In this document: positions 33,855-44,654 of the stretch, piece after piece
Position numbering within the stretch: the stretch's first letter is position 1
Layout: each line of letters begins with the position of its first letter
NCBI RefSeq assembly: GCF_023184515.1
Contig: NZ_JAAHBP010000011.1
Coordinates: 151,735-215,734 of the forward strand
Source of the DNA: Streptomyces sp. D2-8
GTDB taxonomy: Bacteria; Actinomycetota; Actinomycetes; Streptomycetales; Streptomycetaceae
DNA: 64,000 nt
Direction: 5' to 3'
Notes under the pieces: generated by a model
Database searches by the model: none
What the model saw: only the letters and a program-made list of their open reading frames with translations
Told to the model about the DNA's origin: nothing
Made by a program: the position numbers and the translations under genes

Positions 33855-34781
33855 ATGAGAAAACCTCTCGCCGCCGCGTTCTGCGCCCTGGCGATAGCCG
33901 GGGCCGGCGCGGCCCCCGCGGCCGCTGCCGATGCCGCCCCCACGGGCGTCGGCAAGACCGCGGACACGGGCTCGGCCACGTCCGCCGTCTCCGGCGTGGT
34001 CACGTCCGTGGAGCAGACGCTGTCCGGGCTCCGCGGCCCTCAGGCCAAGGCCGTGAACTTCGCCGGCACCGTCGCGCTCAGCAACTGCTCCGGCTCCGTC
34101 GTCCGCATGCCGGACGCCGAGGACAACGACCCGGCGCTCGTGATGACCAACGGCCACTGCCTGGAGTCCGGGTTCCCCGGCCCCGGCGAGGTCCTCGTCG
34201 ACAAGGCGTCCAGCCGGACCTTCACTCTGCTCAACGCCTCCGGCTCGCGCGTCGCCACCCTGCGCGCCGCCAAGCTCGCCTACGGCACGATGACCGACAC
34301 GGACGTCGCGCTGTACCAACTCACCACCACCTACGGGCAGATCAAGAGCTCGTACAACATCAACGCGCTGACGCTGAGCGACAGCCACCCGGTCGCCGGC
34401 ACCGCCATCAGCATCCCCTCCGGCTACTGGAAGCGGATCTACAGCTGCAACATCGACGGGTTCGTGCCCACCCTGAAGGAGGGCGACTGGACCTGGAAGG
34501 ACTCGGTCCGCTACACCTCCGCCTGCAACACCATCGGCGGCACGTCCGGCTCGCCCGTCGTCGACCAGGCCACCAACAAGGTCGTCGCCGTCAACAACAC
34601 CGGCAACGAGGACGGTGAGCGCTGCACGGTGAACAACCCGTGCGAGGTCGACGCGAACGGCACCGTGACCGTCCGCAAGGGCATCAACTACGCCCAGCAG
34701 ACCTACGGGATCCCGGCCTGCTTCGGGATCGACAGCAAGCTCGACCTGAGCGCGAGCGGCTGCACCCTGCCCAAGCCGTAG
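33855..34781 (+). CDS. Secreted trypsin-like serine protease
   Basis: 308 residues with a signal peptide (about 1-25, ending AAAADA) and a chymotrypsin-fold domain. Catalytic residues are recognisable as His101 (TNGHCLES), Asp150 (MTDTDVALY) and Ser231 (GGTSGSPVVD). Four later cysteines (AC.., ERCTVNNPC, PACF, SGC) fit secreted disulfides. Start ATG 33855 with AAGAGGGG upstream; a longer frame adds a non-signal leader. An inverted repeat GTTCC-N6-GGAAC (33738-33753) stands in its promoter region. Its stop codon's last base is the first base of the palindromic element that follows. Confidence 0.9.
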   Translation: MRKPLAAAFCALAIAGAGAAPAAAADAAPTGVGKTADTGSATSAVSGVVTSVEQTLSGLRGPQAKAVNFAGTVALSNCSGSVVRMPDAEDNDPALVMTNGHCLESGFPGPGEVLVDKASSRTFTLLNASGSRVATLRAAKLAYGTMTDTDVALYQLTTTYGQIKSSYNINALTLSDSHPVAGTAISIPSGYWKRIYSCNIDGFVPTLKEGDWTWKDSVRYTSACNTIGGTSGSPVVDQATNKVVAVNNTGNEDGERCTVNNPCEVDANGTVTVRKGINYAQQTYGIPACFGIDSKLDLSASGCTLPKP

Positions 34782-34873
34782 GGCCTGTCGTTTGGATCAG
34801 GTCGGCCGAGAGCGACTGCGCCTCTCGGCCGACCCGAGCCCCGCGACGCCGGCATGATCCAAACGACAGGGCC
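34781..34873. mobile_element. MITE-like nested palindrome
   Basis: About 93 bp. Terminal inverted repeats CCTGTCGTTTGGATCA (left) and TGATCCAAACGACAGG (right) match over 16 bp and enclose a perfect 13-bp inner stem (GGTCGGCCGAGAG, 34800-34812; CTCTCGGCCGACC, 34822-34834). There is no coding capacity. It probably also terminates the protease transcript and the convergent amidohydrolase transcript. The design is that of a miniature inverted-repeat element or palindromic repeat unit. Confidence 0.7.
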
Positions 34874-34897
34874 TGGGGCAGGGTGCCGGCCGGGCGG

Positions 34898-36511
34898 TCA
34901 CGCGGGAGGAGTCCTGCGGACCGCCCGGCCCGCCAGCACGTCCGTGCGCCGGCCGTCCTCGATCACGAACCGACCGTCGACCAGGACGTGCGGGATCCCC
35001 GTCGGGAGCGTGCGCGGCTCCGCGAAGGTGGAGCCCGCCGCGACCGTCGCCGGGTCGAAGAGCACCAGGTCGGCCTTGTAACCCTCGCGCACCAGGCCCC
35101 GGTCGGGCAGCCGGAGCCGGGCCGCCGGGCGGGACGTGAGGTGCGCGACGCACTCCTCCAGGGACAGCACCCCCAACTCCCTTACGTAGTGCCCGAGGTA
35201 GTGCGGGAAGGTGCCGTAGGCGCGCGGGTGCGGCTTCGCGCCCTGGAGGATGCCGTCCGAGCCGCCGGTGTGCACCCGGTGGCGCATGATCGCCCGGACG
35301 TTCTCCTCGTGCCCGACGTGCTGGAGGATCGTCGGGGCCAGCCGGTCGGCCAGCAGCAGCCCGCGCGCGGTCACCCAGGGCGTCTCGCCCCGCCGGTCCG
35401 CCGACTCCTGGATCGTCCGGCCGACGAAATCGGCCAGGGCCGGATCGTTCACACCCGAGATCTCGATCGTGTCCCACTCGACGGGCACGCCGTGGCAGCC
35501 GTCCGAGCCGGTGACCTCCAGGTGGTGGCGGACGCGTTCCGCCGTCTCCTCGTCCGCCAGCCGCCGGAGAGTGCGCTCCGGGCCGCCCTCGCCCGCCCAG
35601 CTCGGCAGCACCGCCGCCAGCGTCGTACAGCCCGGGGTGTACGGGTAGGTGTCGAGGCTGATGTCGGAGCCGGCCGCGAGCGCCTCGTCCAGCAGGGCCA
35701 GCAGCTCCGGCGCCCGGCCCTTGTTCACGCCGAAGTTCATGGTGGCGTGGGCGAGATGGAGGGAGCAGCCCGCCTCCCGGGTCAGCGCGACCATCTCCTC
35801 GTACGCCGCCAGGGCCCCGGCGCCGTAGGAGCGGTGGTGCGGGCAGTAGTAGCCGCCGTACGACGCCACCACCCGGCACAGCTCGGTCAGTTCGGCATCC
35901 TGCGCGTACATGCCCGGCGTGTACGTCAGCCCCGACGACATGCCGACGGCGCCCTGCTCCATGCCCTCGGCGACCAGCCGCCGCATCCGGTCCAGCTCCT
36001 GCGGGGTCGCCGCGCGGTCCTCCCAGCCGACGGCGAGCGCCCGGACCGTGCCCTGCGGGATCAGATACGCCGCGTTCACGGCGATCCCGCGGTCCAGCCG
36101 GTCCAGGTACCCGCCGACCGACCGCCAGTCGAAGTCGATGTCGTCACCCGGGCCGTTCCATCCGGCGATCGCCCGGCGCACCTCACCCAGCGTGCGGTCG
36201 TCGACCGGCGCGTACGACAGGCCGTCCTGGCCGATGACCTCCAGGGTGACGCCCTGCGCGGCCTTGGCGCTGTGGTCCGGGTCGCGCAGCAGCGCCAGGT
36301 CGCTGTGGGCGTGCATGTCGACGAAGCCGGGGGAGAGGACCAGGCCCTCGGCGTCCAGCTCCCGGCGCGCCTTCGGCCGCTGGCATCCGGCCGCGGCGGC
36401 CTCCTTGACGATGGAGACGATCCGGCCGCCGTCGACCACGACGTCGGCCCGGTAGGCGTCCGCGCCGGAGCCGTCGACGACGTCGGCGTCCCGGATGACG
36501 AGCTCTTCCAT
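34898..36511 (-). CDS. N-acyl-D-amino-acid deacylase-like amidohydrolase
   Basis: A 537-residue amidohydrolase with the N-terminal beta-sandwich entry and metal motif HAHSD (His67, His69), TREAGCSLHLAHATM, HVGHEENVRAIMRH and the catalytic-Asp region HTGGSDGIL. It aligns with the D-aminoacylase/dihydroorotase-like group, but the Cys ligand seen in canonical D-aminoacylases (GNCG) reads GQDG here, so the metal site and substrate may differ. It lies 12 bases after the D-serine dehydratase-like gene on the same strand, suggesting an operon that frees and degrades D-amino acids. Confidence 0.85.
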   Translation of the reverse strand: MEELVIRDADVVDGSGADAYRADVVVDGGRIVSIVKEAAAAGCQRPKARRELDAEGLVLSPGFVDMHAHSDLALLRDPDHSAKAAQGVTLEVIGQDGLSYAPVDDRTLGEVRRAIAGWNGPGDDIDFDWRSVGGYLDRLDRGIAVNAAYLIPQGTVRALAVGWEDRAATPQELDRMRRLVAEGMEQGAVGMSSGLTYTPGMYAQDAELTELCRVVASYGGYYCPHHRSYGAGALAAYEEMVALTREAGCSLHLAHATMNFGVNKGRAPELLALLDEALAAGSDISLDTYPYTPGCTTLAAVLPSWAGEGGPERTLRRLADEETAERVRHHLEVTGSDGCHGVPVEWDTIEISGVNDPALADFVGRTIQESADRRGETPWVTARGLLLADRLAPTILQHVGHEENVRAIMRHRVHTGGSDGILQGAKPHPRAYGTFPHYLGHYVRELGVLSLEECVAHLTSRPAARLRLPDRGLVREGYKADLVLFDPATVAAGSTFAEPRTLPTGIPHVLVDGRFVIEDGRRTDVLAGRAVRRTPPA

Positions 36512-36523
36512 CGCGCCGGCCTC

Positions 36524-37798
36524 CTAGAAGAACGTGCGGACGTAGTCGACGACCGTGCCGTCCGCCTCCGCGACGGGGATCAGCTGCCACTTGTCGAACG
36601 AGGTGCACGGGTGGGACAGCCCGAGCCCGACCCAGTCGCCGACCTCCAGATCCGCCTCCGGCGTGGTGGCGAGCCAGGCGTGCTGGTCGGACAGCGCGGT
36701 CACACGGACGCCGGTGGCCGGGCGCTCGGCGCCGTCCCGGCGGATCACCTGGGCGAAGGGCAGGTCGAGGTCGTAGGCCGCGTCCCGCTTGCCCGCGTTG
36801 ACGAAGGCCTGCTCGGCACAGGGCCGCGACACGACCTGTGTCCACAGCCGGAACGCCGGCTCCAGGGCGCCCTCCTCGGGCACCCGGTTGAACGGGGTCA
36901 GCTTGCGGTAGTGGCCGTCGTCGTGCGAGACGTACGCGCCCGAGCGCAGCAACTTCAGCACGGGACGGGACAGTTCGGGGATCTCCGCGAAGACCTCGGC
37001 GACCGCGTCGAACCAGGCGCTGCCGCCCGCGCTGACCACGATCTCGTCCAGCCCGGAGAACCGCCCGGCCTTGTCGAAGCCGGCGGCGAGCGCGACCAGC
37101 CGCCGCAGCCACGCCGTCACCCGCTCGGTGTCGGCCTTCGGCACCTCGCCCTCGTAGCCCGCGACACCCACGAGCCGCAGCGTCCGCGTGGCCGCCACGG
37201 CGTCCGCGACCGCCGCGCACTCCGCCTCCGTCCGGACACCGGTCCGGGCGCCCTCGCCGGCCGCGAGCTCGACGACGACGTCCACGGGCCGGGTGGCGTC
37301 CCGCAGGGCGGCGTCCATCAGCTCGACGCCGCGCACGGAGTCGACGTAACAGACCAGTTCGAAGTCCGGGTCGGCATCCAGCTCGGCCGCGATCCAGCGC
37401 AGGGCCGCCGCGTCCACGAGTTCGTTCGCCAGGAACACACGCCGGGTGCCGAAGGCGCGCGCCACCCGCACCTGGTGCGGCACGGCGAGGGTGATGCCCC
37501 ACGCCCCGTGCTCGATCTGCCGCTGGAACAGCTGCGGGGCCATGGAGGTCTTGCCGTGCGGCGCGAAGGCCAGGCCGTGCCGGGCCGCATAGGTCTCCAT
37601 CAGCTTCAGGTTGTGTTCCAGGCGCTCGGCGGACAGCGCGAGCACGGGCGTGGCGAAGCCGCCGGAGAAGAGGTTGCGGCGCTGGCCGGCCAGCTCGGCG
37701 ACGGTCAGTCCGTCGGCGTCCGGCGGAAGGCCCTTGAAGCGGTGGTCGACACGCTCGGCGGCGAGCCGGGCGAGGGACTGGGCCGTGTCGGCCGTCAT
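36524..37798 (-). CDS. Zn-dependent D-serine dehydratase-like PLP enzyme (DSD1/fold III)
   Basis: A 424-residue alanine-racemase-fold PLP enzyme. The Schiff-base lysine is Lys83 in AFAPHGKTSMAPQL, and the C-terminal zinc pair His396-Pro-Cys398 (GLSHPCTSFDKW) matches eukaryotic-type D-serine dehydratases and D-threonine aldolases. The expected reaction is D-serine to pyruvate plus ammonia via 2-aminoacrylate. The presence of a RidA gene across the divergent promoter supports an enamine intermediate. ATG 37798, first gene of a leftward operon. Confidence 0.85.
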   Translation of the reverse strand: MTADTAQSLARLAAERVDHRFKGLPPDADGLTVAELAGQRRNLFSGGFATPVLALSAERLEHNLKLMETYAARHGLAFAPHGKTSMAPQLFQRQIEHGAWGITLAVPHQVRVARAFGTRRVFLANELVDAAALRWIAAELDADPDFELVCYVDSVRGVELMDAALRDATRPVDVVVELAAGEGARTGVRTEAECAAVADAVAATRTLRLVGVAGYEGEVPKADTERVTAWLRRLVALAAGFDKAGRFSGLDEIVVSAGGSAWFDAVAEVFAEIPELSRPVLKLLRSGAYVSHDDGHYRKLTPFNRVPEEGALEPAFRLWTQVVSRPCAEQAFVNAGKRDAAYDLDLPFAQVIRRDGAERPATGVRVTALSDQHAWLATTPEADLEVGDWVGLGLSHPCTSFDKWQLIPVAEADGTVVDYVRTFF

Positions 37799-37819
37799 GG
37801 AGCCTCCCTGATCAGCAGT

Positions 37820-37836
37820 GTTGCATTCTCTGCAAC
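37820..37836. promoter_or_regulatory. Candidate IclR operator in divergent promoter
   Basis: GTTGCATTCTCTGCAAC is a perfect 6+6 inverted repeat with 5 spacer bases, placed 21 bases before the D-serine dehydratase-like start and about 110 bases before the sugar kinase start. It is the only strong palindrome I see in this 150-bp divergent region, and the local IclR regulator is the natural ligand. Confidence 0.5.
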
Positions 37837-37948
37837 CTTCATTGCGTATGTCGCTGAACGCTGTCTAACATCTCGGCCACCCCCGGTCAATGAAACCGCC
37901 ACCGGCCGCCCCGGCACCCCGACGCCTCGACGAGGAGCTACGAGCATC

Positions 37949-38983
37949 GTGACCCCCACCGGACCCTGCAACGCCCCCGACGTCGTGGACGTCGTCGCGC
38001 TCGGCGAGTCCATGGTCACGTTCCTGCCCTCCCGGCCGGGGCGCCTCGCCGACGTGCCGAACTTCGAGCGGGGCATCGGCGGGGCGGAGTCGAACGTGGC
38101 GTGCGTGCTGGCCGCGGCGGGGCACTCCGTGCGGTGGGTCGGCAGGGTCGGGGACGACCCGTTCGGCGATCACCTGGTCGAGGCGATCGGCGCCTACGGC
38201 GTCGACGTGGCACACGTCCGGCGCGACCCCGGCCGCCCCACCGGCATCTACTTCCGCACCGCCGGGGACCGGGCCGGCGACGCCCACGAGGTGGCCTACT
38301 ACCGGACCGGCTCCGCGGCGTCCGCGATGAGCGTGACGGACCCCGACCCGGCGGCGGTGCGCGCCGGCCGCGTGCTGCACCTGTCCGGGATCACCGCCGC
38401 ACTGTCCGGGACCTGCCTGGACCTGATGCGCGAGCTGACCGCCCGCCGCCCCGGCCGCCCCCTGGTCTCCTTCGACGTCAACCACCGGCCCGGCCTGTGG
38501 CGCGACACCGACGCCCCGGGCGTGCTGCGCGACCTCGCCCGGGGCGCGGACCTCGTGTTTGTCGGGCAGGACGAGGCCTGGGGGCTGCACAGCGCCGAAG
38601 CCGTCCGCGCCGCCCTCCCCGAACCCGAGGTCCTGGTCGTCAAGCAGGGCGCCGCCGGAGCCACCGTCTTCGAGGACCGGGACGTCACCTTCGTGCCCGC
38701 ACCCCGGGTCGACGTCGTCGCCGCCGTCGGTGCCGGAGACGCCTTCGCCGCCGGGTTCCTCTCCGCCACCTTGCGCGCACTGCCCGTGCGGGACCGGCTG
38801 CGGCACGGGCATCTGATGGCCGCCGCCGCGCTCACCGTGCCCGGCGACCTCGCCACACCGCCCACCCGGGAGCACGCCGACCGGCTCGCCGCCCTGGACG
38901 ACGCGGCATGGGGGAGACTGCGACTCGGCCCGGGCTGGACCGAGGAGACACAGCGGGCCGACGAGGAGGTACGTACACCATGA
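37949..38983 (+). CDS. PfkB-family sugar kinase (2-keto-3-deoxygluconate kinase-like)
   Basis: 344 residues. Signature 1 is RGIGGAESNVACVLAAAGHSVRWVGRVGDDPFG (41-73), and signature 2 gives GAGDAFAAGF (261-270) with the catalytic base Asp264. GESMVTF near the N-terminus is typical of KDG kinases. GTG 37949 with GAGGAG upstream is the preferred start. Its stop overlaps the IclR start (ATGA). In this locus it could phosphorylate a keto-sugar acid imported by the GntP permease. Confidence 0.88.
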   Translation: MTPTGPCNAPDVVDVVALGESMVTFLPSRPGRLADVPNFERGIGGAESNVACVLAAAGHSVRWVGRVGDDPFGDHLVEAIGAYGVDVAHVRRDPGRPTGIYFRTAGDRAGDAHEVAYYRTGSAASAMSVTDPDPAAVRAGRVLHLSGITAALSGTCLDLMRELTARRPGRPLVSFDVNHRPGLWRDTDAPGVLRDLARGADLVFVGQDEAWGLHSAEAVRAALPEPEVLVVKQGAAGATVFEDRDVTFVPAPRVDVVAAVGAGDAFAAGFLSATLRALPVRDRLRHGHLMAAAALTVPGDLATPPTREHADRLAALDDAAWGRLRLGPGWTEETQRADEEVRTP

Positions 38984-39741
38984 GCCAGACCGTCGACCGC
39001 GCGCTGAGCATCCTGCCGCTGCTCGCCGAGGGCCCCGCCGACCTGGGGCAGGTCGCCGACCGCCTCGGTGTGCACAAGTCCACGGCCCTGCGGCTGCTGC
39101 GCACCCTCCACGAGCACGGGCTCGTCTACCGCCAGTCCGACCAGCGCTACCGCCTCGGCGCCCGGCTCTTCTCCCTCGCCCAGGAGGCGATGGAGAACCT
39201 CGACGTCCGCGAGATCGCCCACCCCCACCTGGTCCGCCTCAACGAGAACTGCGGGCACACCGTGCACCTCGCCGTGTACGAGGAGAACGAGGTCCTCTAC
39301 ATCGACAAGGTCGAGAGCCGCTACCCCGTGCGGATGTACTCCCGCATCGGCAAGCCCGTCGCCATCACCGTCGCCGCGGTCGCCAAACTGCTGCTCGCCG
39401 ATCTGCCCGAGCACGAGCGGCGGGCCATCGCGGACAAGCTCGACTACCCCACGTACACGTCCCGTTCGACACCCAACGCCGGCGCGTTCCTGCGCGAGCT
39501 GGAGAAGGTGCGCGAACAGGGCTGGGCCACCGACCTCGGCGGCCACGAGGAGTCCATCAACTGCGTCGCGGCGCCCATCCGCGGCGCCGACGGCCGGGTC
39601 GTCGCCGCGATGTCGGTCTCCGCGCCGAACGTCGTCGTCACCGCCGACGAACTCCTCACCCTCCTGCCGCTGGTGCGCCGTACGGCGGACGCCATCAGCG
39701 GCGAGTACTCCGGCAGGACACCAGTGAAGGGCACCGTATGA
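38980..39741 (+). CDS. IclR-family transcriptional regulator
   Basis: 253 residues: an N-terminal winged helix (about 1-65, ADRLGVHKSTALRLLRTLHEHGLVYR) and a C-terminal GAF-like effector domain (80-245, including LPEHERRAIADKL and GHEESINCVAAPIRG). Start ATG overlaps the kinase stop by 4 bp and has GAGGAGG. It most likely controls both divergent operons through the palindrome at 37820-37836. Confidence 0.92.
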   Translation: MSQTVDRALSILPLLAEGPADLGQVADRLGVHKSTALRLLRTLHEHGLVYRQSDQRYRLGARLFSLAQEAMENLDVREIAHPHLVRLNENCGHTVHLAVYEENEVLYIDKVESRYPVRMYSRIGKPVAITVAAVAKLLLADLPEHERRAIADKLDYPTYTSRSTPNAGAFLRELEKVREQGWATDLGGHEESINCVAAPIRGADGRVVAAMSVSAPNVVVTADELLTLLPLVRRTADAISGEYSGRTPVKGTV

Positions 39742-40148
39742 CGGACAAGATCGCACTCACCCCGAAGACCCACACCACCCCGCCGGCGAAGTTCTCGCAC
39801 GGTGTGCGGAAGGGCAACGTCCTCCAGGTCGCCGGCCAGGTCGGCTTCCTGCCCGCCGAGGAGGGAAAGGCGCCCACGCCCGCCGGGCCGACCCTGCGCG
39901 AGCAGACCCTCCAGACCCTGGCCAACGTCAAGGCGATCCTTCAGGAGGGCGGCGCCTCCTGGGACGACGTGATGATGATCCGCGTCTACCTGACGGACGT
40001 GGCCCACTTCGCCGAGTTCAACGCGATCTACGACGCGTACTTCGAGGAGCAGGGCCTGACCCAGCCGCCCGCCGCACGCACCACCGTCTACGTCGGACTG
40101 CCCGCGGGTCTCCTCATCGAGATCGACGCCCTGGCCGTTCTCGGCTGA
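39738..40148 (+). CDS. RidA-family enamine/imine deaminase
   Basis: 136 residues with the family pattern (VAGQVGF, NVKAILQEGGASWDDVM, and the catalytic Arg114 in PPAARTTVYVGLP). RidA hydrolyses 2-aminoacrylate released by PLP dehydratases. Here it is translated with the IclR regulator (ATGA overlap) and lies opposite a D-serine dehydratase-like gene, which fits clearance of that intermediate. Confidence 0.93.
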   Translation: MTDKIALTPKTHTTPPAKFSHGVRKGNVLQVAGQVGFLPAEEGKAPTPAGPTLREQTLQTLANVKAILQEGGASWDDVMMIRVYLTDVAHFAEFNAIYDAYFEEQGLTQPPAARTTVYVGLPAGLLIEIDALAVLG

Positions 40149-40172
40149 CCCACCCCCACCCCGCCTTTCCGA

Positions 40173-40200
40173 GGCGCGGCGCCCACCGATGCGCCGCGCC
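40173..40200 (+). terminator. Hairpin between ridA-like and gntP-like genes
   Basis: A perfect 10-bp stem (GGCGCGGCGC / GCGCCGCGCC) with an 8-nt loop in the 102-bp gap. It is probably a terminator or an attenuator limiting read-through into the permease gene. Confidence 0.6.
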
Positions 40201-40250
40201 GCGCTCCCCCCTACCCAGAAGCTGCATGCATTTACGCAGAGGACCCCCGA

Positions 40251-41771
<1,521 letters not shown>

Positions 41772-41836
41772 GCGTCTGATAACGAAGTCGGGGTCGACTG
41801 TGTGCGGCACAGGTTTGTCGACCATACTGCTCCGCT

Positions 41837-42337
41837 GTGGAGCAGCGCATAGGTTCGAGCAGCCAGCCCCTGGAAGGCGCCGGATTCGACCCGGCCTTCA
41901 TCCCCGGGCTCACGCCACCCGTGTCCGGACGGACGGAGGACGGCGAGCCGGAGAAGGAGCCCGAGGCCGGGGAGGACGATGAGACCGCCCCCGAGCCGGC
42001 GGAGACGGCCGAGGCGTCGCCCTCCGAGCCGGCGGAGGACGCCGAGGCCGACGGCCCGGTCTTCGAGGCGTCCGACCGCCGTGCGCGGATGGTCGCCGAT
42101 CACAGAGGCGTACGACTGTCCCTGGACGACCAGGAGTGCGAGTTCCGCTGGGACGAGATCGGCGCGGTCGAGACGGAGACGGCCCGCTTCGGCAAGCGGT
42201 ACACCGTCACCGTCCACACCCCTGACCGGCGCTGGTACCCGATCGAGATCGAGGCGCCGGCCAGGAGCCACTTCAAGGAGTGGGACGAGCAGTTGGACGC
42301 GGTGCTGGACGCCTACTTCGAGGAAGACGCCGACTAG
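41837..42337 (+). CDS. Hypothetical protein with acidic N-terminus and PH-like domain
   Basis: 166 residues: a Glu/Pro/Ala-rich disordered half (about 10-75), then a compact C-terminal domain (80-160: MVADHRGVRLSLDDQECEFRWDEIGAVETETARFGKRYTVTVHTPDRRWYPIEI) that reads like a PH-fold/DUF region. GTG 41837 has no ribosome site, so it may be leaderless. Convergent with the carboxypeptidase gene; the stops overlap by 4 bases. Confidence 0.75.
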   Translation: MEQRIGSSSQPLEGAGFDPAFIPGLTPPVSGRTEDGEPEKEPEAGEDDETAPEPAETAEASPSEPAEDAEADGPVFEASDRRARMVADHRGVRLSLDDQECEFRWDEIGAVETETARFGKRYTVTVHTPDRRWYPIEIEAPARSHFKEWDEQLDAVLDAYFEEDAD

Positions 42338-43689
42338 CTAGCGCAGTACTGGCTCTCCTTGCCGATCGACCGGTACATACAGTCCGCGTTCTCCAGCAGT
42401 TGCAGCACCGCGTCGCGGTTACGGGAGGTCTCCCGCTCGATCACCTCGTCGGGCGGGTAGAACCCACCCCCACCGGAGCGGGGGTACATCTCGAAGGTGT
42501 AGCCGAAGATCTTGTGCGCGCCCCAGAGGTAGTCGTCGATCGACCCGTCGGTGATGTACAGGTCGCTGGACTGCTCCGCCGTGTACCCGTTGGAGGCGGC
42601 CATCTTCTGCCCGACCGTCTTGAACGCCGCGTGGTCGTCGGCGGTCATCCCGGTCGTCGTGTCGGAGTAGGTGTAGCCGAACGGCCACAGCACCAGCTCG
42701 CTGTACGTGTGGAAGTCGACCCCGGCCTTGATCTGCTGGGTGCCGCCGACGATCCGGCTGCGCACGAAGTCGGCGACGACCTTCACCTCGGGCGCCGACT
42801 CCGCCGACCGGCCCCGGTAGGTGTCGGAGGACGTCGAACCCGAGGAGCCGCCGCAGCAGCCCCAGCGGTAGTTCCAGTTGCGGTTCAGGTCCGTACCGAC
42901 GTACGACGAACCGGAGTTGGGCTGCCGGTTCTTGCGCCAGGAGCGGTACGAGCCGGTGGCGATGTCGTACTCGCCGCCGTCCGGGTTGATGTCCGGGACG
43001 ATCCAGATCTCGCGGTTGTTCACCATGCCGGTGACACGCGAGTCGGAGCCGTAGTCGGAGGTCAGCTCGCGCAGCAGGTAGAGCGCCATCTCGACGGTCA
43101 GGTGCTCGCGGGCGTGCTGGTGGTGCGTGAACAGTACCTCCGGCTCGGACTCGTCGGCGCCCACGTTGTCGCTGATCTTGACGGCGACGATGTTCCGGCC
43201 CTGGTACGACTTGCCGATCACGCGCTGGCTCGCGATGGACGGGTTGGCCGAGACGATCGAGTTGATCTCGCTCGTCATCTCCGCGTAGTTGTGGTACTTA
43301 GAGTCGCCCGACGGGAAGTCGTGCAGCCGGACGTCGTCCTCGCCGGCGGAGCGGTCGGGTACCGCGCCGAGTGGGGTGACCTCGTAGCCCTGGGCGCGCA
43401 GCTTCTTGATCTGGTCCGCGCGGCCGGAGACCACGACACCGTGGCCGTGGACCTCGTCGACCGTGACGCCCGTGCGCTGAAGTGCCGTGCGGTCCTTGGC
43501 CGTCGAGTGCAGATGAACCTCGTACTGCCGGGTGTCGTCGGCCGAAGCGGCCGCCTTGCGGGCGCTGTCGGCGGTGGCGTCGCTCGTCGTCGCGGACAGG
43601 GGCGCCGCGAGGGCGAGGGCGAGGAGGCCGGCGAGGGCGGCGGTGCGTCTGCCGGTGCGGGCACCGGAGCCTCGTATGCGAAGTCGCAT
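42334..43689 (-). CDS. Secreted M14 zinc carboxypeptidase
   Basis: 451 residues. A signal peptide (about 1-30) is followed by a propeptide-like segment (50-125) and an M14 catalytic domain. Zinc ligands are His192 and Glu195 (HHQHAREHL) and His327 (VDFHTYSE); the general base Glu400 is in YTFEMYP. WGCCGG and DCMYRSIGKESQYC supply disulfides. It resembles the streptomycete carboxypeptidase SG/T group, with trypsin- plus CPA-like specificity. ATG 43689 has AAGGAGATTTC. Confidence 0.93.
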   Translation of the reverse strand: MRLRIRGSGARTGRRTAALAGLLALALAAPLSATTSDATADSARKAAASADDTRQYEVHLHSTAKDRTALQRTGVTVDEVHGHGVVVSGRADQIKKLRAQGYEVTPLGAVPDRSAGEDDVRLHDFPSGDSKYHNYAEMTSEINSIVSANPSIASQRVIGKSYQGRNIVAVKISDNVGADESEPEVLFTHHQHAREHLTVEMALYLLRELTSDYGSDSRVTGMVNNREIWIVPDINPDGGEYDIATGSYRSWRKNRQPNSGSSYVGTDLNRNWNYRWGCCGGSSGSTSSDTYRGRSAESAPEVKVVADFVRSRIVGGTQQIKAGVDFHTYSELVLWPFGYTYSDTTTGMTADDHAAFKTVGQKMAASNGYTAEQSSDLYITDGSIDDYLWGAHKIFGYTFEMYPRSGGGGFYPPDEVIERETSRNRDAVLQLLENADCMYRSIGKESQYCAS

Positions 43690-43962
43690 GAAATCTCCTT
43701 GTGGGAGGTGGGGTTGTTCCGTGCGACGTACTGGTGCGGGTGGCGCATATCGTTCTGCCAATGGCATGAGCAGGTCAAGACTGAAAGTGGCCGCGCAGTG
43801 TACGCGCGCGGCGCCACGGTCGAGGTGTCCCTGCGGAAGTGCACCCACAGGTGTGGCCCCGGCGTGCATGTATGTACGCCGCGGGAGAGAGTGAGGGTCC
43901 GCGCAAGGGGAGCCGGAGTGTCAGGATCCCCGGACCCCAACCCCTCAGAGGACTGGCTGATC

Positions 43963-44623
43963 ATGGGCGGATCAGCGCCACGACGGGACCACCACCTGCC
44001 GGCCGAGACGACCAGCTTCGTCGACCGGCGTGGCGAACTGACCCAGGGCCGCGAACTGCTGGCCCGCGCACGGCTGGTGACGCTGACCGGACCGGGCGGC
44101 GTCGGCAAGACCCGGCTCGCCGCACGCATCGCGGCCCGGGTGCAGCGGGCCTTCCCGGACGGCGTGCGCTTCGTGCACCTGTCCGGACTGCACGGCCCGG
44201 CACTCGTCCCGCTCGCCGCCGCCGACGCACTCGGCCTGCACGACCGCTCCGCCCAGCCGCCCCTGGACGCCCTCGTCGAACAGGTACGGGACCGGCGGCT
44301 GCTCCTCGTCGTCGACAACTGCGAGCATCTGGCGGGTGCGTGCACCCAGCTCGCCGCGGCCCTGCTGCACGGCACCGAGGGCGTCCGGATCCTCGCCACC
44401 AGCCGGCACCGGCTCGGCCTCACCGAGGAACACCTGCTGGAGGTACGGCCGCTGCCGGTGCCCGACCCGGACGGCGACCTGTCCGCCGCCGAGGGCTACC
44501 CGGCCCTCACGCTCTTCGCCGACCGGGCCGCCGCCGTCATCCCGGGCTTCCGCCTCACCCCCGCCAACCGCGCCCTTCAGCAACCGCAGCCAGATCGCGG
44601 CCTGGACGACGGCACAGCGCTGA
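43963..44623 (+). pseudogene. LuxR-family ATPase regulator, internal deletion
   Basis: The first ~204 codons are the N-terminal ATPase of a large LuxR-type regulator: LPAETTSFVDRRGEL, Walker A TGPGGVGKT (42-50), Walker B LLLVVDNCEHL and ATSRHRLGL. After FRLTPANRA (about 44573) the sequence jumps to the extreme C-terminus of such proteins, the LuxR HTH end SNRSQIAAWTTAQR, but in another frame (44579-44623). Roughly the middle and the DNA-binding domain are gone. The actual frame continues as nonsense to a stop at 44658. So the gene is a deletion relic. Confidence 0.8.
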
Positions 44624-44654
44624 CCCGCCGCACCCACCCATCCGAGGGGATCAC

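Noticed and set aside
34781..34873. Palindrome considered as only a transcription terminator
   Set aside because: It can act as one, but the separate 16-bp terminal repeats plus inner stem exceed a normal terminator, so it is listed as MITE-like.
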